Shown piece by piece: positions 26,827 to 35,296 of a DNA stretch of 47,581 nucleotides. Made by a program: the position numbers and the translations under genes. The notes below the pieces were generated by a model. It had not been told where the DNA came from. It was given only the letters and a program-made list of their open reading frames with translations, and did not search any database. Position 1 is the first letter of the stretch. Each line of letters opens with the position of its first letter. Origin of the DNA: Mesorhizobium sp. 61-13. Lineage in GTDB: Bacteria > Pseudomonadota > Alphaproteobacteria > Rhizobiales > Rhizobiaceae. The stretch lies in contig MKRZ01000069.1 of the NCBI GenBank assembly GCA_001897075.1, forward strand, positions 1 through 47,581, read 5' to 3'.

Positions 26827-27523
26827 AGTCCGCAACCTGCACGTTCACTACAACAAGGTCGCCGCGCTGAAGGGCGTCAGCCTGCAGGTGCCCTCGGGCG
26901 GCATCGTCACCATTATCGGCGCCAACGGCGCCGGCAAGAGCACGACGCTCCGCTCGATCTCGGGCCTGACCAAGCCATCCAAGGGCGAAATCCATTTCGA
27001 CGGCCAGCGCATCGACAATCTGCCGGCTGAAAAGATCGTTGCGCGCGGCATCGCCCATGTTCCGGAAGGGCGGCGCATATTCCCCGACCTGACGGTGGAG
27101 GAAAACCTGCGCATCGGCGCGTTCCTGCGCACCGACAAGGCGAAGATCGAAAGCGACATCGAGGATATTTTCCAGCGCTTTCCGCGCCTGAAGGAGCGTC
27201 GCACGCAATGGGCGCGCACGCTGTCCGGCGGCGAGCAGCAGATGGTCGCCATCGGTCGCGCGCTGATGTCGGGACCAAAGCTTCTTTTGCTTGACGAGCC
27301 TTCCATGGGCCTGTCGCCGGTTATGGTGCAGGAAATGGCGCGCATCGTCTCCGACATCGCCGAGCGCGGCGTGCCGGTTGTGCTGGTGGAACAGAATGCC
27401 GGCCTTGCCCTGAAATTGGCCTCTTATGCTTACGTCCTGGAAATCGGGACGGTTGCCGTGGAAGGCAAGGCTTCCGACCTTCAGACCAACGATCATGTGA
27501 GGAGGGCGTATCTTGGTGCATGA
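26816..27523 (+). CDS. ABC transporter ATP-binding protein, LivF type
   Basis: The second ATPase of the importer, 235 aa. Walker A is IIGANGAGKSTT (about residues 37-48), the signature is TLSGGEQQMVAIGRAL, Walker B LLLLDEPSMGL, and the switch His position is replaced by Gln in LVEQNAG, as is typical for LivF. The ATG at 26816 overlaps the end of the LivG-type gene by 11 bp. It overlaps the start of the 210-aa unknown gene at its 3' end. It would form the cytoplasmic motor with the LivG-type ATPase beneath the two permeases at 29638-31516. Confidence 0.95.
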   Translation: MLLEVRNLHVHYNKVAALKGVSLQVPSGGIVTIIGANGAGKSTTLRSISGLTKPSKGEIHFDGQRIDNLPAEKIVARGIAHVPEGRRIFPDLTVEENLRIGAFLRTDKAKIESDIEDIFQRFPRLKERRTQWARTLSGGEQQMVAIGRALMSGPKLLLLDEPSMGLSPVMVQEMARIVSDIAERGVPVVLVEQNAGLALKLASYAYVLEIGTVAVEGKASDLQTNDHVRRAYLGA

Positions 27524-28145
27524 GAACTGGACCTTCAACGATCTCGTATCCGCAGGTTGGGGCGAAGCCGATCTCGAATGGGAACGGCTGAATGAGGATG
27601 CGCTGACCGCGCTGGCCTATGGCCGCATCGACGAGGCTGGCAACGTCTTTGCCACATCGCTTCGGCTGGCCCGGGCTGAATTTTCCGCCAACGATCCGAG
27701 ACTGGCTGCAAGCCTGAGCAATCAGGCGGCGGCGGTGGCGGCTCTGGACAGCGATCAAAGTGCCGGCCAGACGAGAGCCGCGGCCAAACAGGCCTGGGCT
27801 GCGTGCGAGAGCTGGGTCGAAAAGATGACGGCGCCGCGAACCGCTCGCTCCTCGATGTTTCATCTGCGCATGGAGAGGCTGCATCGCCCTGCCTATGAAG
27901 AGCGCTGGCGCGTCAAGGGACGCGAATTGCTCGACGATGTGCGCGAGGAAGTTTGCGTCGGCGATGCGCTGCAACTGATTGACCGGGAAGAAGCAAGAGT
28001 GCGCCTGGCGCGCTGGCAGCGCGAGCGCCCGGTGACGCTGAGCGATCCGAGGAAGTTGATGGCGGCAGTCATCCTGCTCGCGGCTCGGGAAAAGACTTCG
28101 GGAGACGTATCGCCGCAAGAAGCGGGCCGTGTCCGACGGACGTAG
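27513..28145 (+). CDS. Uncharacterised 210-aa protein inside the ABC importer operon
   Basis: Not recognised. The start is TTG 27513 or GTG 27516, with GAGGAGGG (27498-27505) just upstream; it overlaps livF by 8-11 bp and so is translationally coupled. The product is soluble and helical. Residues 25-80 (ALAYGRIDEAGNVFATSLRL, then NDPRLAASLSNQAAAVAAL) look like one to two TPR-type helical hairpins, followed by a charged second half with several Arg/Glu-rich helices. There is no signal peptide. Its place between the ATPases and the binding protein suggests an accessory or regulatory partner of the importer. A tetratricopeptide-like scaffold is the best structural guess; function unknown. Confidence 0.75.
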   Translation: MVHENWTFNDLVSAGWGEADLEWERLNEDALTALAYGRIDEAGNVFATSLRLARAEFSANDPRLAASLSNQAAAVAALDSDQSAGQTRAAAKQAWAACESWVEKMTAPRTARSSMFHLRMERLHRPAYEERWRVKGRELLDDVREEVCVGDALQLIDREEARVRLARWQRERPVTLSDPRKLMAAVILLAAREKTSGDVSPQEAGRVRRT

Positions 28146-28263
28146 AAAAATTGGGGAAACGAGTGCGCTACAGCCGATCCGGCGCACATCGAAATAATCA
28201 GGATCGACATGGGAACTGGCCGGGCGGGGCACCGTTGGCCATTCGCAAAGCGGAGGAACTGCA

Positions 28264-29562
28264 ATGAAGTCAGCATCAAGTATCTCGCTTACCAGACGAT
28301 CCCTTTTGACCGGCGCGGCAAGTGCCGCGTTGCTGCCCTTGGTCGGCATGCCGAAGGCGAGCTTTGCGCAGGAAAACGTCGTCAAGGTCGGCTTCCTGGC
28401 TCCCTTGACCGGCCCTGTCGCGGCTTGGGGCAAGCCCGGCCTCGACGGCTGCAAGATCTGGGCTGATTGGGTCAACGAGGCCGGCGGCATCGAGATCGGC
28501 GGCAAGCCCTACAAGGTCGAGCTTGCGTCCTATGACGACGAGGACGACGCCGGCAAGGCGCGCACGGGCGCCACTCAGCTCATCCGCGAAAACGACGTGA
28601 AGTTCATCATGATGCTGGGCGGCAATTCGTGGCCGGGCGTGGAGGAAATCGCCGCGCGCCAGGGCATGATGGTCTCGACGCTGTTGCCGAGCGATCTGAC
28701 GCCCGACACCACCACCTTGATCGCGCCGTGCGAAGTGCACCCGATCTACAACGTCACCGGCGTTGACTGGCTGGCCGCCAACCATCCGGACCTCAAGACT
28801 GCCGTTGTCTGCGCGCAGGACGATGCGCTGGGCAAGCCGTCCGTCGCGACCTATCTCGCGGCGTTCGAGGCAGCCGGCATCACCATGGCCAGCCCGCCGC
28901 TGTTCTTCGACCCGGCCACCACCGACTTCGCGCCGGTGATGACGCAGCTTCTGGCCAACAATCCGGATATATTGTGCCTCGACACCTGCTATGCCGATTA
29001 CGTGCAGCCGCTGTGCGAACAGGCTTTCCAGCAGGGCTACAAGGGCAAGATCATCTCCTGCACGCTGGACTTCTACCAGCGCATCGTGGAGCGCACCTCG
29101 AAGGAATTCATGGAAGGCGTCATCTTCCAGTTCCCGGATTTCGACGACAAGGCGCTCAACGATCCGCGTATCAACTTCAAGAAGCCGAACGAGTTCTTCG
29201 CCGAGTACGTCAAGCGCTATGGCGCGACCGAATGGTCGGCTGTGTCGTGGGAATACTCCTCGATCCTCGATCTCTGGGCCGATGCCGCCCAGCGCGCCGG
29301 CAGCGTCGAGCCTGCGGACGTTCTGGTCGCCATGAAGGAAGGCGGCAAGGGCAAGCACGCCTTCGGCGATGCCCGCTGGTGGGGCAAGGAACTGTTCGGC
29401 ATCGACAATGCGCTTGTCGGCGACTGGCCGGTCGTGGTCATCCGCGACGGCAAGGCGACGATCGCCGAGTTCCGTTCGATCCCCGACTGGTGGGACAAGA
29501 ACGGCCAGTTGCTGGTCAAGCACATGACCGATCTCGGCCAGATGTGGAACCAGCGCACCTGA
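28264..29562 (+). CDS. ABC transporter substrate-binding protein (amide/branched-chain amino acid type), secreted
   Basis: The periplasmic ligand-binding component, 432 aa. The N-terminus has a twin-arginine-like signal: SLTRRSLLTGAASAALL with a probable cut after ASFA near residue 36. The mature part has a type I periplasmic-binding fold: VGFLAPLTGPVAAWG, then STLLPSDLTPDT, CEVHPIYNVTGVDWL and FGIDNALVGDWPVV. It is related to the short-chain amide (FmdD-like) and urea binding proteins. The ligand is not determined; position after tmm suggests a methylated amine, N-oxide or methylated amide. AGGAGG-like GGAGGAA lies before ATG 28264. Its signal-less paralogue is at 23138-24484. A stable hairpin follows at 29570-29597. 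Confidence 0.92.
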   Translation: MKSASSISLTRRSLLTGAASAALLPLVGMPKASFAQENVVKVGFLAPLTGPVAAWGKPGLDGCKIWADWVNEAGGIEIGGKPYKVELASYDDEDDAGKARTGATQLIRENDVKFIMMLGGNSWPGVEEIAARQGMMVSTLLPSDLTPDTTTLIAPCEVHPIYNVTGVDWLAANHPDLKTAVVCAQDDALGKPSVATYLAAFEAAGITMASPPLFFDPATTDFAPVMTQLLANNPDILCLDTCYADYVQPLCEQAFQQGYKGKIISCTLDFYQRIVERTSKEFMEGVIFQFPDFDDKALNDPRINFKKPNEFFAEYVKRYGATEWSAVSWEYSSILDLWADAAQRAGSVEPADVLVAMKEGGKGKHAFGDARWWGKELFGIDNALVGDWPVVVIRDGKATIAEFRSIPDWWDKNGQLLVKHMTDLGQMWNQRT

Positions 29563-29569
29563 TTTGCGC

Positions 29570-29597
29570 GCTGCCGGGCCAAGGCAGGCCCGGCAGC
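29570..29597 (+). other. Stable intercistronic hairpin between binding-protein and permease genes
   Basis: A perfect 11-bp inverted repeat, GCTGCCGGGCC (29570-29580) and GGCCCGGCAGC (29587-29597), with a 6-nt loop and no U tract. Such structures after binding-protein genes commonly protect the upstream mRNA and lower permease expression. Rho-independent termination is unlikely. Confidence 0.7.
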
Positions 29598-29637
29598 TCC
29601 ATCACCTGAAACTTGACGCCACCAAACGGGGTGACCG

Positions 29638-30504
29638 ATGCCGGATTTCCTCCTGCAGACCGTTTTCAATGCATCCTATGCTGCCAGTTACATGGCGCTG
29701 ATCGCCGTCGGACTGGTGCTGATCTTCGGCGTCATGGGTGTTATCAATTTCGCGCATGGCGAGCTTTACATGGCCGGCGCCTATGCGATCGTCTTCTTCT
29801 ACGTCTGGTCGGGGCTGCCCTTCTTCGTGGCTGTCGCGCTGGGCCTTGTCTTCGTCGGCTGCCTCGGCATCCTGATGGAGCTGACGCTGTTTCGACCGCT
29901 GCGAACAAATCCGCTGGGTGGCCTGATCGCCTCTATCGGCTTCCTCCTGATCCTGCAGACGCTTGCGGTGCTCGGCTTCGGCCTGCGCAACCAGAATGTT
30001 CCGCCGGTCTCGCAAGGACGCATCACCGTCGGCGGCGCATTCCTGACCTATGAACGGCTCTACGTGATCATCGCGACCGTCGGGCTTTTGACCGCGCTTT
30101 ATTTCTTCCTGCGCAAGAGCAAGTTCGGCTGGGCGCTGAGGGCCTGCGCGCAGGATCGTGAAGCAGCCGCCTTGCAGGGCATCTCCATCAACCAGACGGC
30201 GCGCTATGCGATGTTCATCGGCGCGGCTCTTGCCGGCGTGGCAGGTGCGATGACGGCTCCGCTGGTCGCTCCGTCGCCCTATATGGGCCACAGCGTCATC
30301 GTCACCGCCTTCATCATCATCATCGTCGGCGGCATCGGCAGCCTGGAAGGTGCTGTGGTTGCAGCCGTGCTCTATGCCTTCGTCCATACCTTCGTGACCA
30401 CCTTCTACGATGGCGTGATCGCCAACATTGTCGGCCTGCTGCTGATGCTGGCTGTCCTTGTCGTCAAGCCCCAGGGCCTGTTTGGAGTGCGCGAACGTGC
30501 CTGA
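29638..30504 (+). CDS. ABC transporter permease, LivH type
   Basis: A 288-aa inner-membrane permease of the branched-chain amino acid/amide importer. About eight hydrophobic segments are visible. The LivH hallmark near the N-terminus (GLVLIFGVMGVINFAHGELYM, residues 25-45) and the loop RACAQDREAAALQGI that contacts the ATPases are present, followed by IIVGGIGSLEGAVV near the C-terminus. The stop overlaps the GTG start of the LivM-type gene by 8 bp. Pairs with LivM as the translocation channel. Substrate not defined by the permease. Confidence 0.95.
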   Translation: MPDFLLQTVFNASYAASYMALIAVGLVLIFGVMGVINFAHGELYMAGAYAIVFFYVWSGLPFFVAVALGLVFVGCLGILMELTLFRPLRTNPLGGLIASIGFLLILQTLAVLGFGLRNQNVPPVSQGRITVGGAFLTYERLYVIIATVGLLTALYFFLRKSKFGWALRACAQDREAAALQGISINQTARYAMFIGAALAGVAGAMTAPLVAPSPYMGHSVIVTAFIIIIVGGIGSLEGAVVAAVLYAFVHTFVTTFYDGVIANIVGLLLMLAVLVVKPQGLFGVRERA

Positions 30505-31516
30505 GAAAACCTCAATCGGCGGAGCCGGCCTGATCGGCATCCTCATCCTTGCTGTCGTGCTGATCGCGGTGCCTCACCTGGTCAGTTTCTCGCAGCAGGA
30601 ACTCCTGGTGCTGCTGACCATCAACGTGCTGGTCGTCGTCAGCTACCGCCTGCAGACGCTGACCGGCGAGTGGTCGCTGGCGCACGTGGTCATGATGGGT
30701 GCTGGCGCCTACGGCAGCGCGCTGTTTGCCAAGAGCTTCGGCTTCCCGGTGCCGCTGGCCATGATTGCCGGCGCCATCACTGCCGGCCTGATCGCGACGT
30801 TGTTGAGCTTCCCGCTGTTTCGCATGAAGGGCTTCTACTTCCTGATCGGCTCGTTTGCCGCCGGCGAAATCCTGCGCCTGATCTGGAAGCGCTTCACCGA
30901 TCCGTTCGGCGGCCCGAAGGGCATCCAGCGCATTCCGGGTTTCCCGGAGATCGACCTCGGCTTCATCCACATCGATTTCTACGACCCGGCCAACTACTAC
31001 TATCTCGTGCTGGTTGTCGTGCTGGTTTCGCTGTGGGTGCTCTATCGGGTCGAGAAGTCGCGCATCGGCCTGACGTTCCACGCCATCCACTGGCAGGACA
31101 AGCTGTCGGAATCGGTCGGCGTCGATGCCTTCCGCTACCGCATGCTGGCCTTCGTCATCGCCTCGTTCTTTGCCGGCTTGGCTGGCGCGCTCTATGCGCA
31201 CTACCTCAGCACGGTCAATCCGAACCAGTTCGACGTCAACACCATGGTCTACGTGCTGATCTGGACCATCGTCGGCGGCACCAGCCGCTGGTATGGGCCT
31301 ATCCTCGGTGTGGTGGCGCTGACCATTGTCGACGAGGTCATCCTGCGTTCGATCGGTGTCGATCAGGTTCGCCCGCTGCTCTACGGCCTGATCCTGATCC
31401 TCGCCATCCTGTTCCTGCCCAATGGCCTCGAAAGCCTGGTCATCAAGGCGCGCGACGCGCTGCGTGGCCGGGGTGGCGCGAACGTTCCGAACGGAGAGGC
31501 CGTCGCACGGAAGTAG
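30497..31516 (+). CDS. ABC transporter permease, LivM type
   Basis: A 339-aa second permease of the importer. The start is GTG 30497 (PEKTSIGGAG), coupled to the end of the LivH-type gene. Multiple membrane segments and the LivM features are present: TGEWSLAHVVMMGAGAYG near residue 60, the loop AIHWQDKLSESVGVD facing the ATPase, and the EAA-like FFAGLAGALYAHYL segment. The C-terminus is basic and hydrophilic. Last gene of the tmm-importer group; a strong terminator lies 36 bp after the stop. Confidence 0.94.
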   Translation: MPEKTSIGGAGLIGILILAVVLIAVPHLVSFSQQELLVLLTINVLVVVSYRLQTLTGEWSLAHVVMMGAGAYGSALFAKSFGFPVPLAMIAGAITAGLIATLLSFPLFRMKGFYFLIGSFAAGEILRLIWKRFTDPFGGPKGIQRIPGFPEIDLGFIHIDFYDPANYYYLVLVVVLVSLWVLYRVEKSRIGLTFHAIHWQDKLSESVGVDAFRYRMLAFVIASFFAGLAGALYAHYLSTVNPNQFDVNTMVYVLIWTIVGGTSRWYGPILGVVALTIVDEVILRSIGVDQVRPLLYGLILILAILFLPNGLESLVIKARDALRGRGGANVPNGEAVARK

Positions 31517-31552
31517 CGCGACGTACGAACACAGCATTGAGTCAAGGAAAGA

Positions 31553-31580
31553 GCGCCGGGCCGGTCCCGGCGCTTTTTTC
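31553..31580 (+). terminator. Rho-independent terminator after the importer operon
   Basis: A perfect 8-bp stem GCGCCGGG (31553-31560) and CCCGGCGC (31566-31573), 5-nt loop, then six T residues. It ends the tmm-ABC transcript and separates it from the serine-cycle genes, whose promoter should lie within 31590-31780. Confidence 0.9.
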
Positions 31581-31791
31581 ATTAAGCGAGCATGCGGCCG
31601 GAATCGCCAACGGGTAGGGCAAAACCTATCCGATTGTGCGCCCGGGCATCTGATTGAGTAGGCCGCAACCAATGCCCGTAGCGTCATGAATCTATCTGGA
31701 CAGGTGTTGTGAGAAGAGGGGCCGAAAACGATCATTTCCCCAGAGCTACACAAAGGGTCCGCGCACCCGACAATCCTCGGAGGAAATTTAC

Positions 31792-32994
31792 ATGGCCGGT
31801 TACAATCAGCTTTTCGTTCCAGGACCGACGAATGTCCCGGAGGTTGTCCGGCAGGCAATGAACATGCCGATGGAGGACATGCGCGCCCCCGACTATCCGT
31901 CCTTCACGCGCGGGCTTTTCCGTGACATCGCCAAGGTGTTCCGCAATGACAGCGGCCGCGTCTTCATCTTCCCGTCGTCGGGCACCGGCGCCTGGGAATC
32001 TGCGATAACCAACACCTTGGCTCCCGGCGACCGCGTTCTCATGTCCCGCTTCGGCCAGTTCTCGCATCTGTGGGTCGACATGGCTCAGCGCATGGGCCTC
32101 GACGTCGATGTGGTCGACGTCGAATGGGGTACGGGCGTTCCGGCCGAGATCTATGCCGAGCGTCTTGCAGCCGACAAGGAGCACCGCATCAAGGCCGTGT
32201 TCTGCACCCACAATGAAACCGCAACCGGCGTGACCAGTGATATCGCTGCCGTCCGCGCAGGCCTCGACGCGGCCAAGCACCCGGCGCTGCTGTTCGTCGA
32301 CGGCGTGTCCTCGGTCGGCTCGATCGATTTCCGCCAGACCGATTGGGGCGTGGACCTCGCCGTTTCCGGTTCGCAAAAGGGCTTCATGCTGCCGCCGGGC
32401 CTCGGCTTCCTCTCGGTCAGCCAGAAGGCGCTGGACGTCGCCAAGGACACGACCAAGAACAACCGTTCGAACCGCTGCTATTTCTCGTTCGAGGACATGA
32501 TCCGCGCCAACGACACCGGCTACTTCCCCTACACGCCGGCGGTGCAGCTGCTGCGCGGCCTGCGCGCCGCTCTCGACCTCATCGAGGAAGAAGGGCTGGA
32601 CAACATCTTCGAACGCCACAACCGGTTGGCCGAAGGCGTTCGCAAGGCGGTTTCGGCCTGGGGCCTGCGCCTCTGCGCCAAGGAGCCGAAGTGGAATTCC
32701 GACACCGTCAGCGCCGTCCTGGCACCCGATGGCATCGACAGCAACGAGATCGTCAAGCGCGCCTATGAGGCCTACAATGTGTCGCTCGGCGTCGGCCTGA
32801 GCAAGGTTGCCGGCAAGGTGTTCCGCATCGGCCACCTCGGCTGGATCAACGAGCCGATGGTTTGCGGCGCGCTGTCCGTGGTCGAGATGTCGCTGCGCGA
32901 TTGCGGCGTCAAGGTCACGCCCGGCTCCGGTGTCGGTGCCGCTCTCGAACATTATCGCCTGGCGGCCCAGAAGACCGTTGCCAAAGCAGCCTGA
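31792..32994 (+). CDS. sgaA: Serine-glyoxylate aminotransferase
   Basis: A class V PLP aminotransferase that converts serine plus glyoxylate to hydroxypyruvate plus glycine, a key serine-cycle step. It is 400 aa, the family length. It opens with FVPGPTNVPE, contains FPSSGTGAWE (cofactor phosphate site), HNETATGV, VDGVSSVGS with the cofactor Asp, and the PLP lysine in SGSQKGFMLPPG. GGAGG precedes ATG 31792 by 8-9 bases. It is the first gene of an operon with malyl-CoA lyase (18 bp gap), mtkAB and hprA. Alanine-glyoxylate aminotransferase is a close relative; the neighbourhood favours serine. Confidence 0.95.
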   Translation: MAGYNQLFVPGPTNVPEVVRQAMNMPMEDMRAPDYPSFTRGLFRDIAKVFRNDSGRVFIFPSSGTGAWESAITNTLAPGDRVLMSRFGQFSHLWVDMAQRMGLDVDVVDVEWGTGVPAEIYAERLAADKEHRIKAVFCTHNETATGVTSDIAAVRAGLDAAKHPALLFVDGVSSVGSIDFRQTDWGVDLAVSGSQKGFMLPPGLGFLSVSQKALDVAKDTTKNNRSNRCYFSFEDMIRANDTGYFPYTPAVQLLRGLRAALDLIEEEGLDNIFERHNRLAEGVRKAVSAWGLRLCAKEPKWNSDTVSAVLAPDGIDSNEIVKRAYEAYNVSLGVGLSKVAGKVFRIGHLGWINEPMVCGALSVVEMSLRDCGVKVTPGSGVGAALEHYRLAAQKTVAKAA

Positions 32995-33012
32995 TCGCAG
33001 AGGTAGGAAAAG

Positions 33013-33978
33013 ATGAGCTACACCATCCACCATCTCCGCAAGCTGCGTCTCCAGCGCAGCGAGCTTGCGGTGCCGGGCTCCAATCCGGAAATGATCCGCA
33101 AGGCCGCTGACGGCGCTGCCGACTACATCTTCCTCGACATCGAGGATGCGGTTGCGCCGCCGGACAAGGAACGCGCCCGCGCCAACATCATCCAGGCGCT
33201 GAACGAGATCGACTGGCGCGCCCGCGGCAAGACCATCTCGGTGCGCATCAACGGCCTCGACACGCACTACATGTACCGCGATGTCGTCGACGTGATGGAG
33301 CAGGCCGGCGACCGCCTCGACACCATCCTGGTGCCGAAGGTCGGCGTGCCGTCCGACCTCTATATGGTCGAGGCCATGGTCAGCCAGATCGAGACGGCCA
33401 AGGGCTTCAAGACCAGGGTCGGCCTCGAAGCGCTGATCGAGACGGCGCTTGGCATGGCCAATGTCGAGGCAATCGCTGCCTTCGGCGGACGCCTCGAGGC
33501 TCTGCACTTCGGCGTTGCCGACTATTCAGCGAGCTGCAAGGCGCGCACCGTCAACATCGGCGGCCTCAACCCCGATTATCCGGGCGACCAGTGGCATTTC
33601 GCTATCTCGCGCATGACGGTTGCCTGCCGTGCCTACGGCCTGCGCGCCATCGACGGACCGTTCGGCGATTTCTCCGATCCGGAAGGCTACATCGCAGGCG
33701 CCAAGCGCGCCGCGGCTTTGGGCATCGAAGGCAAGTGGGCGATCCACCCCTCGCAGGTCGATCTTGCCAATTCGGTGTTCTCGCCGCCGGAAAAGGAAGT
33801 CACCCGCGCACGCCGCATCATCGAAGTGCTGAAGGAAGCGGAGGAGCAGGGCAAGGGCGCTGCAGCTCTCGACGGCAAGATGATCGACGCCGCGTCCGAG
33901 CGCATGGCCCGCAACGTGCTGGTCACGCATGACGCTATCGAACAGTCGGCGCGCGCCCGCAAGGTGCCTGCAAACTAG
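33013..33978 (+). CDS. mcl: L-malyl-CoA/beta-methylmalyl-CoA lyase
   Basis: Cleaves malyl-CoA to acetyl-CoA and glyoxylate, closing the serine cycle; in some bacteria it also serves the ethylmalonyl-CoA pathway. The 321-aa CitE-like TIM-barrel protein has RSELAVPGSNPEM at the start, the metal site FLDIEDAVAP and GLEALIETALGM, LHFGVADYSAS, and the WAIHPSQVDLAN segment. Length and sequence style fit the methylotroph MclA group rather than citrate lyase beta subunit. ATG 33013 follows AGGTAGGAAAAG. An intergenic hairpin repeat lies between it and mtkA. Confidence 0.93.
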   Translation: MSYTIHHLRKLRLQRSELAVPGSNPEMIRKAADGAADYIFLDIEDAVAPPDKERARANIIQALNEIDWRARGKTISVRINGLDTHYMYRDVVDVMEQAGDRLDTILVPKVGVPSDLYMVEAMVSQIETAKGFKTRVGLEALIETALGMANVEAIAAFGGRLEALHFGVADYSASCKARTVNIGGLNPDYPGDQWHFAISRMTVACRAYGLRAIDGPFGDFSDPEGYIAGAKRAAALGIEGKWAIHPSQVDLANSVFSPPEKEVTRARRIIEVLKEAEEQGKGAAALDGKMIDAASERMARNVLVTHDAIEQSARARKVPAN

Positions 33979-33986
33979 GCCTTGAT

Positions 33987-34013
33987 CCCGGAAAGCGGGA
34001 CCCGGTTTCCGGG
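33987..34013. repeat. Intergenic hairpin repeat between mcl and mtkA
   Basis: An inverted repeat CCCGGAAA...TTTCCGGG with the core 'gaaagcgggacccggtttcc', flanked by TGATC and GATCA. It is a relative of the repeats at 6679-6760 and 7897-7941, here inside the serine-cycle operon. It may affect transcript processing between mcl and mtkA. Confidence 0.65.
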
Positions 34014-34099
34014 CGATCACGGTCTAACTATTTGATTTGCCGCATTTGGCGACGCGAGGCGAATGCGCCTCGCTGCAAGATGCTTCAGGAGGAACTGAC

Positions 34100-35284
34100 A
34101 TGGATATTCATGAATACCAGGCCAAGGAACTTCTTTCGCGCTACTCGGTGCATATCCCGCGTGGCGGCCTAGCCTACAGCCCCGAACAGGCTGCCTATCG
34201 CGCCAGCGAGATCGGCGGCGGCAAGTGGGTGGTGAAGGCGCAGATCCATTCCGGTGCGCGCGGCAAGGCCGGCGGCATCCGCGTCTGCGCCTCGGACACC
34301 GAGGTTTCGGAAGCAGCCGAAGCCATGCTTGGCCGCAAGCTCGCCACCAAGCAGACCGGCCCCAAGGGCAAGCTCGTCTCACGCCTCTACATCGAGGAAA
34401 CGGTTGATATCCGCCAGGAAATCTATCTTGGCATGGTGCTCGACCGCAAATCCGAGCGCGTGATGATCGTGGCATCGGCTTCCGGCGGCATGGAGATCGA
34501 GGAGATCGCCGAAAAGCAGCCCGACTCCATCATCCGCGCCACCGTCGATCCGGGCGCAGGCATGCAGCAGTTCCAGGCCCGCGAGATCGCCTTTGGCCTT
34601 GGCCTTGAAAACAGCCTGATCGGCAAGGCAGTGGACACGCTGCTCGGCTGCTACCGCGTGTTCCGCGACTACGACGCCTCCATGCTGGAGATCAATCCGC
34701 TGGTGGTGACGCGCGACGGCAACCTGATCGCGCTCGACGCCAAGATGTCGTTCGACGAAAACGCGCTGTTCCGCCGCCCCGAGATTTCGGAGCTGCGCGA
34801 CAAGTCGCAGGAAGACCCGCGTGAAACCTTCGCCAGCGACCGCGGCCTTTCCTATGTCGGCCTCGACGGCAACATCGGCTGCATCATCAACGGCGCAGGT
34901 CTCGCCATGGCGACGATGGACATGATCAAGATCGCGGGCGGCGAGCCTGCGAACTTCCTCGACATCGGCGGCGGTGCTTCGCCCGAGCGCGTGGCCAAGG
35001 CATTCCGCGCCGTTCTCGCCGACAAGAACATCGAGACCATCCTGGTCAACATCTTCGCCGGCATCAATCGTTGCGACTGGGTGGCAGAAGGCGTGGTCAA
35101 GGCCATGCGCGAGGTTGGCGTGAACGTGCCTCTGGTGGTTCGACTGGCGGGCACCAATGTCGAGGAAGGCCGCAAGATCCTTGCCGAGTCCGGCGAGAAG
35201 GTCATCGTGGCCGAAACGCTCGCGGAGGCTGCCGAAAAGGCGGTCGAAGCAATGAAGAGCTTTTCCAAGTCGAAAAAGCACTGA
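34100..35284 (+). CDS. mtkA: Malate-CoA ligase (malate thiokinase) beta subunit
   Basis: With MtkB it makes malyl-CoA from malate, CoA and ATP in the serine cycle. The 394-aa protein has the ATP-grasp N-terminal half ([26 protein letters not shown]) and the C-terminal CoA-ligase domain ([54 protein letters not shown]), as in succinyl-CoA synthetase beta. Context (mcl before, mtkB 12 bp after, hprA next) assigns it to malate rather than to the TCA-cycle sucC. ATG 34100 has AGGAGGA 6 bases upstream; an earlier open frame from 34037 lacks homology. Confidence 0.93.
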   Translation: MDIHEYQAKELLSRYSVHIPRGGLAYSPEQAAYRASEIGGGKWVVKAQIHSGARGKAGGIRVCASDTEVSEAAEAMLGRKLATKQTGPKGKLVSRLYIEETVDIRQEIYLGMVLDRKSERVMIVASASGGMEIEEIAEKQPDSIIRATVDPGAGMQQFQAREIAFGLGLENSLIGKAVDTLLGCYRVFRDYDASMLEINPLVVTRDGNLIALDAKMSFDENALFRRPEISELRDKSQEDPRETFASDRGLSYVGLDGNIGCIINGAGLAMATMDMIKIAGGEPANFLDIGGGASPERVAKAFRAVLADKNIETILVNIFAGINRCDWVAEGVVKAMREVGVNVPLVVRLAGTNVEEGRKILAESGEKVIVAETLAEAAEKAVEAMKSFSKSKKH

Positions 35285-35296
35285 AGGGAGGACGAA

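Noticed and set aside
31732-33507. Open frame of 591 codons on the minus strand opposite sgaA and mcl
   Set aside because: Antisense shadow of two well-defined genes; low-complexity charged translation and no ribosome binding site of note.
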